From assembly GCF_905475345.1 (NCBI RefSeq), contig NC_066588.1, forward strand, positions 12,135,473 to 12,199,472: 64,000 bases of DNA, written 5' to 3'. Both the position numbers and the translations under genes were made by a program. Positions within the stretch are counted from its first letter, which is position 1, and each line of letters begins with the position of its first letter. This stretch comes from Vespula vulgaris (lineage: Eukaryota; Arthropoda; Insecta; Hymenoptera; Vespidae). This document shows, in pieces, positions 27,501 through 38,435 of the stretch. Below the pieces are notes generated by a model. It was not told the DNA's origin, ran no database searches, and worked only from the letters and a program-made list of their open reading frames with translations.

Positions 27501-29125
27501 GATAAGAAAAAATAATCAAAGAAATATACGATTTACGATTAGTTGTGATGACAAAAAACGTACCTACAAATGTACGTATGTATAATATTTATATAAGCTC
27601 AATGAATGTATGAATTTATGAGACTGATGTATTTCATTGATTCGCCATGACCAAATGCGTACGAACTCATTCTCTTGAATTCAATGGTTGAATCTAGATC
27701 ATCGACGATTAGTTCAGTTAACTGGATCATTTTTATGCCGCATGTCGCATTACGTTAATAGGCAAAACTATAAATGAGTGTTTCATTGTTCCATCATTCA
27801 TTTATCTCCATTTTATTAAACATACAATATTTAATTCATGCACTATACCTTTTACAATTTGCTATTTATTTTGTCTTTTCATAAAGATGCCAGACATTAA
27901 AAAAAATTTACTGCAAGAATTGGTTAATTATGATTTATTTATTAAATGAGGTTGTTGCACAAAAACTTAGATGATAAACGTTGTCGTATCTAAGTGTTGT
28001 TTAGTACATATCTCGCTGTAGACTTTGAACACATAAGTATTGTACTTATTATTATTTCCTTTCCTTTAATCCTTTAATCCTTTTGCTACGATGAAACTGG
28101 TCATCAGAACGTCACAGCTGAACCGAACTTTATACTACAAGCTTATGTACAATTTGTGGGCCGTCAATCTCTGCTGTTTCAAATTTGCATCTTATGCTTT
28201 ATAAAATTTCTTTGATAATAGAAATTAAAATCATAGTAATAAAAAGTGAAAGAAGAGAAGCACAACGAATAATATGGTATGAACTAAACGTTGATACATT
28301 AACAGTTACATTTGCTATTTCATCGCTACTATTTCATGGTATACGAACAGCATTTCGTCGTTGAGCGATTTTAATCATCGTAATGAAACATTTTCGGGAT
28401 AATATTAGGATTTTGCTTATTGGTTAACGACATATATCCACAGGTACATACGCATATATTTACTATAGCATTACTATATGTAGTCTCATCTTCATGGGAA
28501 ACATTCTACTGCTAAATAATCTCTATTCCTACATTACGTTTAATTAACAATCAAAAAACTACTCCAAATTCAATCAGAAATTTGCAAAATAAAAGTAATA
28601 TAAAAAAAACAATTCTTTCCTATATACCAATAAATTTTTGTAGCATGACACAAATGTATCCGACACGTGGTAACCTTGAAAACGTTTCATTATCTTCTTT
28701 AATCTGTCTCAGACACTCTTGTTTCGAAGCGCCTCCATGTCTATAAGAACACTTTGCTTGCCTAGACCCTCTCTTACTCTCTTTCTCTTTCTTTGAAGTT
28801 GCGTAACTTTCGAAGAGAATATCGGCAGTGAGTGATGACGACAAAGAGGGAGGCATGCCTGTCTCCCGAACGCACTGCTGAGGCCGCGGCGATCGGCGGT
28901 TGGAAATGTTGATGCTAAATAAAACTCCTAGCTGCTTGGGACGCTGCCATGCGCTCTAATTTCCGCAAAGGCACGGCCGGCTGTGGACGTGGTAGCCCGG
29001 GATCTGCCACGTCCGAGACGGCGTACTCGATAGTTCTTCAAGCTTCTCAAGATCACTCGTGTTCTTTTGATTTCGGGAGAGAGAGAGAAAGAGAGAGAGA
29101 GAGAGACAGAGAGAGAGAAACAGAC

Positions 29126-29167
<42 letters not shown>

Positions 29168-29288
29168 AGAGAGGGAGAGCAAGAAAAAGAAGGGAGGAGA
29201 AAGGAAAATAAGAAGTAAACCGATTCGAACATCACCGAATTAGTGCTCGTTCATTAATTTTCTTTTCACATGTGAACCCTGCCATATC
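27501..29288. other. Upstream region of the NRF gene, probable promoter and 5' UTR
   Basis: 27.5-28.6 kb is AT-rich with nothing recognisable. From about 28640 GC content rises, and 28850-29045 is distinctly GC-rich (for example GCCGCGGCGATCGGCGG near 28882), as expected for a promoter or first-exon area. A GA microsatellite (29076-29165) follows. An in-frame TAG at 29241-29243 closes the reading frame just ahead of the start codon of the gene. The transcription start cannot be placed from sequence alone. Confidence 0.45.
29076..29165. repeat. (GA)n microsatellite in probable 5' UTR or promoter
   Basis: About 90 bp of GA repeats with CAGA and GAAA interruptions, 125-210 bp upstream of the start codon of the NRF gene. 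Open frames across it on both strands are Arg/Glu or Leu/Ser artefacts. Confidence 0.9.
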
Positions 29289-32200
29289 ATGGCTCTCGCC
29301 CTTCTGGGCAAGTGCATTACTCGATTGGCGTTTATATTACTTCTTTATACTTGCTGCTACGCCTTCAAGATACGTGATGGAAATGTCGTTCATCCATTTT
29401 CTTCGTCGATCGTTGAACACTCGCAACGTGCCACCTGTGTTGGCTCAAAGTTCGGTAAGTGCCCAGAAAGAACGGTGACGACCAGCAGCGCAGTGACGCC
29501 TTCACCACGAAGATGGCACGGGGCCATGTCTTCGCAGGTTCCTCCGATTGGTCGAAAACCACCTGTCGAAACGGTCTCGTCTACCATCGAGGAGGACGCA
29601 AGTACCCAGAAAATTGGGTCGAGGTTGTTGGGTGGTCATCAGTTTGCCGATAAATCATCAACTGGGTTTTCCATTAGGAAAAAAGAGAATACTATTGATG
29701 ATAAAGATGGTTATGATGATAATGGTGAAAACCAAAATGAAGAAAGCAAGGATGTTGAGGATATTAGTAATGATGATGATGATGATGATGACGATGACGA
29801 TGTTATAGTGGAAGATGAGGAGGAAGAGATACAAGCTGAAGATGATGAAGATGAAAGTGCGGAGCTTAGTGAAGCTGACAAAAGTAAGGACTCTGAAGGG
29901 AACCAAGAAGAAGTAGAAAAATCCAAAAGTATCGAACGAAAGGAAATGGAACGAGAAGCGGAAGTAAAAGACAAGGAAGAAGATTACGGTACCATGAACG
30001 TTCTTGGTTGGAGTTTCAAGTTGAGTGCAGGTAGTGTTTCCAAAAGTACAACTACTAAAGATACCAAAGAAGTAAAATATAGAAAGGATGTTGTTGAAGA
30101 TGAAGATAAAGAAAAGAAAAAAAGTACCATTGTAAAGGAGAAAGAGAATAAGAAAGATATTAAAGGTGATGTAAAAATTGAAGGAGAAAGCTCCATTCTA
30201 TTGAAGCAAGAGAAGAAATCTCAAAAAAAGGATTTGGGATACGTGGAACGCGAAACGTTGGGCGATAGCAAGGACGATGATGATGATCATGACGATAAGA
30301 AGGATAATGAAGATAAATTGAAAGTGTCTCCACCAACCAGCAAAAAGTTAGAAAAAGTGAGATATGCCGATAAAGACAAAGTTAGATCGATAGAGCATAC
30401 TGATAGTAAATCGATAGAGAAAGTCAAAATAGAGCCGAAAATCCCAGCTGAGAAAGTGAAAAATGAAGTGCAACAGATTGTGGAGGAATCTAAAAAAATA
30501 GGAGCTACTAAACCGACCAAAACTGCATCGGACGAAGACAAGGAGATGAAGAAAGCAAAATCTGCTAAAGTAACGAAAATTAAAATAGAACAAGAGAAGA
30601 AAGTAAAGAAGAGTGGAAGTATTGAGCCAGTCAAATATGAAGAATCAGACGAAGATAAGAAAGCGAAGAAAGCAGAAACTGTTAAACTAACAAAAACTGA
30701 ACCCGGATCATCGAAAGCTTCTTTGAAATCGGAAGAAAAACGAAAAACTCCTGCGAAAACGGAAACTCCGAAAGCTACGACGAAATCTAAGGACGAAGTA
30801 GAAAAATCTGTTAAACGAAAAGTAAAAAGAGCAGTACCAGAAACGGCGAGTGAGTATTTTATGTGTTGAAAGAGACGCATTGTCTTGAAAGCTTACTGTG
30901 TGCGTCGTGTTTGAAAAAGAAGTTGATATCACCGTTGTTGGAGTCAATGATTAATTATCTGTGAACTACATCACGGTGCTTATTCACGAATTTTTGTTAG
31001 ATCGTTAACAAAGAAATCAACGAGCCTGACGTATTTACGTATTTATAGGAAACGAGACGAAATCGAAAACGAAGGAACATCGAGATGCGACAAAAAATTT
31101 AGCCGATTTAAATGACAAGATATTACGTGTACCAAGTTTTGTACCAAATTTTACCGCAGTTGAGGATACGAACTGTCAACAACATGGCAAGATATTCCTG
31201 CGTCAATTAAGGGGTTACAAACTATGGGCTCTTCAAAGTAGGCTGACAAATTCATTGATATATTTCTACTGTCGTAGTAAAGACTTCTTTGATATTATTA
31301 AACTATGGAATATAGAGAATCAATTGAAATCCTTTTATTTCTAGTGTTGGATTCTAATGCAAAGATCCCGTCTAGTCTCTTGCGTGGAAACGTCAATCAG
31401 TTTGGTGATTTTGATCAATGTTTAGGTATCACGTCGCATGTTAAGATGGGTAATAACACGATAAAGATTCAAGGAAAATATTGTTTGGCAACCATAGATT
31501 TATATGCCACACAACAGGACATGAAACTACCGGTTCATCTGATGCAAGCTCGTACTTTTATTAAAGGAAATATGCATGACGTAAGTGACGATTAAATCAA
31601 AATTTAAATTCAAGAGAAAACGCCGCTTTCTATCTTTCAGCCGGGACATTTCATACCGAGATTCACGACGGTAAATTGGGCATTGTGCCTTCCAGCAGCA
31701 TGCACAGCGAAAGATGCAGAAATCAGTCTGATCGATGCATTGAGTTATTACAATTCAACCTCTGGAATTAGATTTACGGTGGATGTTAATCCAGATATGT
31801 GCTACATAAAGCAAAGGTCACGAAATTATTCGAAAGAAACGATCGGTGTCCTGTACGTACATACATATGTTAATTTTCGATTGATCGAATAAGGCTTTTT
31901 ACGATGATCGTTACATTTGAACGGAGCGTAAAACTCTGGAAATATTATTTGGAACGTATAGTTTCCCGTCAAGTTACAAAAATAGCTTTTCGAGGGCATC
32001 GCTCCCATGAGCTTTCAAACGGAGAGTGAATAAATATACACGTCTTTAAAAGAGGACAATGAAACGTGGCTCTCTCTCTCTCTCTTTCTCTCTTTCTCTC
32101 ATTCTCTTCTCTTGATCTCGAACTATACGTTTCATCAGATATTTCTTTTGTTAAAAAATTCTTTTTATTTTTCTTTTACTTTCCCGTCTTATAGATACTT

Positions 32201-35200
32201 CTATGCAGCAGTCGTTTGTCTAGTCATCATAGCTACGATCAGAGATTATTTGGTAATCTCAGAAGGAAAAGGTGCGAATATTGATAATACTTTTTATTGT
32301 CCATAAAATTCGAATTCCTTTGAACATACCTATTTGTTACTATTCATAGGAAATTATTCCGAAAGAATAATAATGGCCTTTTCATTGAGAAGAACAGTTA
32401 AATATTTGTTTAAAGAAATCAAATCTAATAGCAAAGATATAGCATGCCTTCACGGATTAAGATCCGTGTTTATGATTATTATTTACTTTGCTCATCAAAT
32501 AATACCATTGTCACGGATACCATATGCTAATCGGGTCGTTTTCACAGAGGTGAATAAAATGTTCTTTCGTTCAACGAGATATTTAATATTCACAGTAGTA
32601 CATTGTCCTTTCGATCATTTTAGTTTGCAAATAATCCCATCAGTTGTCTTCTGAGGGTTTCTTCACTTTATACGGATTCCTTCTTACTTTTGAGCGGATT
32701 GTTGACGGCTTACAACATGGTGAAGGAATTAACATCCCGTGGAGAGATTCGTTGGTTTTGTCGTTTTATCGTTAGATTCATCAGGTGAGCCTGCTCTGTA
32801 GTTCGTTAATGTCTCGAGCCCGTTGCTTAGTTTGTAATTACCGAGCGAGTTCGTGTTATAATTTAGATTGACACCCGCCTTAATCGTGATAATATTTTGG
32901 TATGCTTTTGTGATGGAGCATATCGGATCGGGACCGCTATGGAACAATATTATTGTAGATAATGCGGAACTCTGTAAAAAAAATGCATGGACCAATTTAC
33001 TTTACATACAGAATTTCTTTCCGTTCGAAGAAATGGTGAGTATAGTCGATCAAAATAATAATCATTTTTCTTTACCTAAACAATCTTACGTTCTGTCTTA
33101 CAGTGTGCAACGCATACCCATCAGCTAGCATTAGACATGCAACTGTCATTGTTAGCACCAATTTTAGTTTTTTTCCTTCATTATAAACCGATTATCGGTA
33201 TCATTTTATTATTCTTCCTTATTCAAGTCTCGGCTACGCTTCGTTACATAGCCACGATAAATAATAATCTATCGATCGTAATCTTTCACGGAATGTCGTA
33301 AGTATGAGATGACGTTATTATTCCAATCCATAATAAATTGCATCGGGAAAAAAAAACAAGCTTATTCGTAGATCTTTCTTCGTTCTTTTGTTGCAGATTG
33401 AAACAACTTTACAAAGTCGCTAATTTAAGTTACATTCTAGCATTACATAGAGCGACTCCCTACGCTTGTGGCGTAGGACTTGGCGTTTTATTACATTATA
33501 CAGGGAAAAGCGTAAAGATTCCCAAGGTAATCTAAATAATGGGACTCATTGAAAATTTTGATAATCGCTATGAGTTTTCCATGAACTATTTTTAGGTGTT
33601 CGTGATCTTGGGATGGTTGATTGCGATGTCCTTTGGAACATGGTCGTTATTTTCTCCTTGGCGTTTAGCCAAAAGGGACTACGTGTATGACGTTGAAGAA
33701 GCCACTCATTACACTGTGATCAGTCCAGTCTCGTGGGCTATAGCTTTATGCTGGACGATTTTTGCCTGTTTTACCGATCACGGAGGTATGCTACCATATT
33801 ATTACTATATAAATCTAAAGAGAATGAACAAATCTACAAGTAATAATCTGAAAGAATCTAAAGGTAATAAATCTAAAAGAAAACGAATCATTATATTGTA
33901 CACATTTATTTATAGGAATCATAAACAGATTTCTCTCGAACTATTGGTTCGTAATATTCAGTAGAATATCTTATGCGATTTATTTAACACAATTCCCAGT
34001 ATTTTTCTACAACGTTGGGACCACGAGATATACGACAGAATTTCAGGAACATAGAATGGTAAGTTGTCCCAAAGGATTTTATTAAAAATTCGACATTTCA
34101 ATAGTATCAAATTCGAGGGATAATCGTATCGTCGTATTTTAGATCGATTTCTTGGAGATATTCGTAGTGATATGCGTGTCGATCGTAGTTACTTTATTGT
34201 TCGATCTTCCGATGCAGGAAGTAAGGAACGTAATAATGGAAAGTACAGACAGTTTATCAACCGACGTACCTACAGAAAAATTAGGGACGGAAGAAACGAA
34301 TGAAACAAAGTCGAAGGAATCCGTTAAGAAGATAGTCAACGGAGCAAAAATATTCGAGGATGACGAAGCAACCTCGGCGGGATGGGATTGGCAAAAGAAC
34401 GTAATTGAAGCCGATATCGAATTACGAAACGAAAGTATAAAAGACGAAGGGATTGCAAATATACCGGGTTTAAAGAAGTCGGAAGAGAGAAGAAAATCAT
34501 TTATAGGATATGACGACGGAGAGAAACATATAGAACGAGGAAGAATAAATAGAAGAATCCCGTACTCGTTTGATTCTGAAGAAGAAACTATGGAATATTT
34601 CAGAAATCAAAAAGAAGAAGAAACGAGAAGGAACAGACGTTCGGTTTCCAGAACGAAAGAAATCAAGAGATCGATGCCGATCGAAATTGAGGATGATTAT
34701 ATAAGACGAAGAAGCGAGGAAGGTTATTCGAATCAGTATAGAAGATCAGAGTCGAAGGAAAGATCTTCTGTTAGAGAACACGATGATTATCGTTCTTGGG
34801 AATTTATTAATAAGGAACGTTCGACGTCTATCGGTCCAGACTCAATGCGATTTTTAACCGAATCGGAGGAATACGTTCCGAGAAGTTCACGACGTTCCGT
34901 AACAAAATCTATGGATTCGAGAAGAACATTTTCTTCAGGAAGCGAAGATGAACCGCCTGTTCAACGGAGATCGAAACATGACCGAAGATATCCTTCGGTG
35001 GAACCGAAAGTAAGCGATGAAGAAGAATGGGAAGAAGAGTTGAGGATACGAAGGCGTCGATACATGGAGAAGCTCGCCAGCCAACAAAGTGATTCAGCGG
35101 AAGAAGAAGATATAACGTCCTTGAGACGAAGGTCTTCTGCCGAAGGAAGAATAGCTTTGTTGAAAGATCCTTCGGGTAACGAAAATATGGACGCTTGGAC

Positions 35201-36080
35201 TGTGAGTGTTGGTCCTCGTATCGCTCAACTTGGATCCTCTCAGGAACCTAGCGAACCTGAAGACGATGCTTCTTATCTTCAACGTCGTGAATATCGCGAG
35301 AAAGCACCACCGTTTAGAGAAAATCCTTATAGCGAGGAAAAAGATTCCTCCGTCAGAGATGACAAGGATGTTGCCAGCTTCAACTTCGTTCTTACGAAGG
35401 ACAGTAAAAGAAAATCTGTTCAAGATCTTACAAAATTGGACGATTCGGATTTGACAGAGTCTGGATGGAGCCTCGTCAAGGAGGAAGGCATCGAAATTTT
35501 GCCGAAATCGTCCTTGGGATTGTATAAGCGAGAGTCTATCATTAAGAGTCAGGCTAGCGAAGAAGATCCAGAATATTATCTTCCAGAGAGACCGAAACTT
35601 GTTCAGCAAGAGCAGGAACATCCGTTCAAGAAAGCATGGCAGATGCAAAAATCTCGATCGGAAGAAGACGCTTTAGCATACATAGTAAAAGATAAAAAAT
35701 TGGTGCAATCCGAAACAAAGAAAGACGATGATACTTCGACGAGTAAAAAAGATACGACCGCTGAAAAGTCTCAAGACTTTGAAGATTTGGTTACGGAAGA
35801 AACTGACAAGTTATCGGTTTGGCACGACAGGAGCACTGATACAGAAGATAATCAACAGAGCTCGAAATCTGAGATGGAGTCTGACATCGAATCGACTTCA
35901 GTAAGACAATCGTCGAACACTGATGTCGACGAGAGTGGACCCTGTTCTGTTTCCGAAACTGATTCAGATACTTCTAGATTCGTTTGGCCAACCGAGGACG
36001 AGCAATTTGAGATGTACAAGACGGGACCAAGAAGAAAATCTATGGAAACTAATTGCGATTGGGAGGAGGAAGAAACTTGA
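29289..36080 (+). CDS. nrf-6-like: NRF-6 family transmembrane acyltransferase (nose resistant to fluoxetine-like), 13 exons
   Basis: Exons: 29289-30849, 31049-31237, 31345-31580, 31641-31852, 32195-32271, 32350-32549, 32624-32784, 32867-33035, 33104-33297, 33397-33526, 33596-33785, 33916-34058 and 34143-36080. All introns are GT-AG and phase-matched; the total is 5400 nt (1799 residues). The start is the first ATG after an in-frame TAG at 29241. Residues 1-25 form a signal peptide. About 30-520 are acidic, then Lys-rich, with a poly-Asp run near 162-171. The NRF domain (about 545-725) shows WALQMLDSNAKIPS, FDQCLGI, YCLATIDLY and LCLPAACT. After a first membrane helix, the acyltransferase-3 domain (about 785-1140) shows HGLRS, YTDSFLLLSGLLTAYNM, RLTPAL, GSGPLW, LHRATPYACG and SYAIYLTQFPVFFYNVG. 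A charged tail (about 1175-1799) follows. In the family, NRF proteins are multi-pass membrane proteins linked to lipid/yolk or drug uptake in worms; the substrate is unknown here. Both extensions are unusual. Confidence 0.93.
29455..29460 (+). promoter_or_regulatory. Phase-compatible alternative splice donor inside exon 1
   Basis: GTAAGT follows TTCG at 29451-29454, a full consensus 5' splice site. Coding up to 29454 is 166 nt (phase 1), and the normal exon 1 end at 30849 is 1561 nt (also phase 1). Use of this donor with the exon 2 acceptor would therefore keep the frame and remove exactly 1395 nt (465 codons), nearly the whole charged insert. Whether it is used is unknown. Confidence 0.5.
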
Positions 36081-37973
36081 CGAAAAGATAATCGCAGAAT
36101 TCTAAAAGAATGATTAAGAAATTTTCAAGGACGATCAGGACCAAGGACAAATTTTAAAGCGTTGAGAGTGAACAGCGAACGCACTTCTGCGACAGCCCGT
36201 TTATCAGTGATCGTATATGCATATATAAATAAACAGACAGCTAAGTTGACATCAGTATCATTATATTATTTAACATATAATAAATTACGAATGGACCATT
36301 ATAAAAAAAAAGAAAAAGATAACATCCCTTTATATGTTATTTATAGTTTGCACATACATATCACGTCCCTGAAACATTTGTTTTCTTCGTTATTTTCTTC
36401 ATCGTATTTTGCTTATTTAAAAGATGATATTAAAGCTTTTAAATACGATTCTTTTTCTCTCGTAAAGTGTCGGATAAGTTTTATTTACTGTTAAAGCCAA
36501 ACTGTAAAATGATTCGTTCGAGTACAATAATAAGAGATTCGAACATTGTTGATATTAAAAGTGCTCCGATAAAAATGAGCGTCTAGTGTGACAGTATTAT
36601 ACTGAACTACAAATAAAATATTCTCTTTTCAGGAAGCTTCTAAAATAATACTCTTTTGCTTTATTTATCTTAATACTTACACTTATTAAATTAATAATAT
36701 CTAAGTATCGAACTCTTCGAATAGAATGACACTTTTTACTAATTATACGGATTAAGAACAATGAATCCTGATCGTTATCGTAAAATACTGCTGATTGGTT
36801 TTGGAAGAAATCAAAATTTATGGTGACTTCTATTTTAATCTCTTATAGATATTCGATTAATAGAAAAAAAAAACTAAATTTTGAAGTTACAAATTCTAGA
36901 AGAATTCAATTGTTAACAATACTCCAGATAAATTTCTGTAAAGATGTATAAAAAGCAGCTTTTAAAATAGTAAATTTTGTTCTTGGCCCATAGAAACGCT
37001 GAACATAAAAATAGGTAGTGATAATATTCTTATTTCTTTTATTCCGATGATATTAAACGCGAAAATATCTTAGATAATTTGATCTTCTGATAATTTATAA
37101 TCTGAGATTTGCATTCGGTAATGCATATAAGCGAACACAACGATATACTCGCATATACATTTTAATATAAACGTTTATAAAATACTTATTCGATCTCTTA
37201 TTTCGTTCTCTTATTTCTCTGTAATTCGTCGTAATTTATGACGAATAATGCAATTGATAAAATTAATCAAATAAAAGACATTTTTTTATTATCAGTCATT
37301 TCTACAATGGATAAACTATAGTATGAGTTAATATAAATAATCTAGTATCTACAGACTAAGTACTAAAACTGAAACATAAACTTCGATAAAACGCGCATTA
37401 AAGATTAAATGAAATCCATTTAACAGAATAAACGTGTCAACCAGAAGCGGATCCTAGAGAAAAATAAAATTCTCTGCATTTTTAATCCACTGAAATCATA
37501 CGTATACTTTTTAGAAGATTATCTATAATCTTTATCATAACTAGAAGGTCATAAACATCTGAAAAATTTTTTTACCTGTGTCCAAAAGTTCATATTCGGC
37601 AACGGTTCGCTGGTAACGTATGTATATCTAAATATAACTGACAACGATTAGGGGCATGAGTATGAACATAATGCCAAAAATAAATTTCAGATATTGTACG
37701 ATAGTCCAAAAATCTTTTTCAAATTCGATATCAACGATAAAAAGTATATTATTCCAAATGAAAGCTCGAGCCAACGAATTCACATTTGTGTTTTTATTTA
37801 CCAACTAACCATATGAAAAATAATTCCGTCTAATCACCATTTAAATCACCAACAATACAATGCATCAGTATACACAGATGAAACAGAAAAAAAATATATT
37901 AATTATAATCAAAAAAAAGGAAAAAAGATAAAAAAAGCAATTAAAAAATCTCCTAATCGAGTTCCATCAAAAA
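36081..37973. other. 3' UTR and convergent intergenic spacer
   Basis: AT-rich DNA downstream of the stop codon at 36078-36080. AATAAA occurs at 36228-36233 and again at 36612-36617 as candidate poly(A) signals for the NRF gene. I find no acyltransferase-like exons on the - strand here, although the - strand NRF fragment that follows would need them to be complete. Confidence 0.5.
36228..36233 (+). promoter_or_regulatory. Candidate poly(A) signal of the NRF gene
   Basis: AATAAA, 148 nt after the stop codon. A second AATAAA at 36612 is an alternative. Confidence 0.4.
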
Positions 37974-38435
37974 TTATGAATCGCTTGTGGTAACCTTGTC
38001 GTATATGCAGAAGACGTTTACAATTTTAACAGAAAATATAGTTTTATTGGAGCGGAATCCTTCTGGAATCCTTGGTGTGAGCTTTAATCGAGATTCACTG
38101 AAAGCCACCGCAAGCACTCTCCCGACGACATCCTTGACGTCCTGCGGCGTGCAAGCAGCAGGGACGCAAATACCCCAGTAAAGTTCACTTATCGACTCTT
38201 TCGAGCTATCTTCAACGAGTCTGAACTTCTGCCAGACAGAATAGTACCTTTTTAAATAAGCCTCAGGCACCTTCACGGTAACTTCACCGAGACAATAACG
38301 ATCACGGATATTCGGGGGTGTCTCCTCTTTTAAACCAATGTCCAGACATTCGACATCGAAGTTGTCCAATTGGGAAACCGTATCGGCCAAAACACCCTCT
38401 GGAAATTTTACAATGAAACCGTAGTATTTCACCAT
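37974..38435 (-). pseudogene. Truncated NRF-domain paralogue (partial gene or relic)
   Basis: A 153-codon frame on the - strand aligns with the NRF domain of the neighbouring gene: VKFPEGVL with AKIPSSLL, LDNFDVECLDIG with FGDFDQCLGI, RYCLGEV with KYCLATI, and LYWGICVPAACTPQD with VNWALCLPAACTAKD. It ends soon after a VNVFCIYDK stretch that matches the last NRF cysteine. A stop follows eight codons later, before any membrane segment. The normal N-terminal part (signal peptide, WALKMLD region) is not found upstream. An acceptor-like TTTCCAG at 38399-38405 in phase 1 would make this an internal exon beginning at 38398; alternatively the ATG at 38433-38435 is used. The intron that splits this domain in the complete gene is absent. 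It could be a relic of tandem duplication followed by inversion, or a short secreted NRF-only protein. The sequence remains open and conserved, so recent or no decay is possible. Confidence 0.7.

Noticed and set aside
29289..30869. Exon 1 as a separate single-exon gene ending at TGA 30867-30869
   Set aside because: A consensus GTGAGT donor at 30850 joins in phase to the exon 2 acceptor at 31049, and the NRF domain otherwise lacks a signal peptide; one gene is simpler. Transcript data could still change this.
30287..30880. 197-codon - strand frame opposite NRF exon 1
   Set aside because: Shadow of the Lys/Glu-rich coding strand (reads as Phe/Ser/Leu); the + strand is confirmed by phase-matched splicing to the NRF domain.
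32623..32660. Acceptors at 32642 or 32657 for NRF exon 7
   Set aside because: Both give the wrong frame; only the acceptor at 32622-32623 continues the family motif FANNPISCLLRVSSLYTDSF.
35094..35648. 184-codon - strand frame opposite the last NRF exon
   Set aside because: Antisense shadow of the charged tail; no domain.
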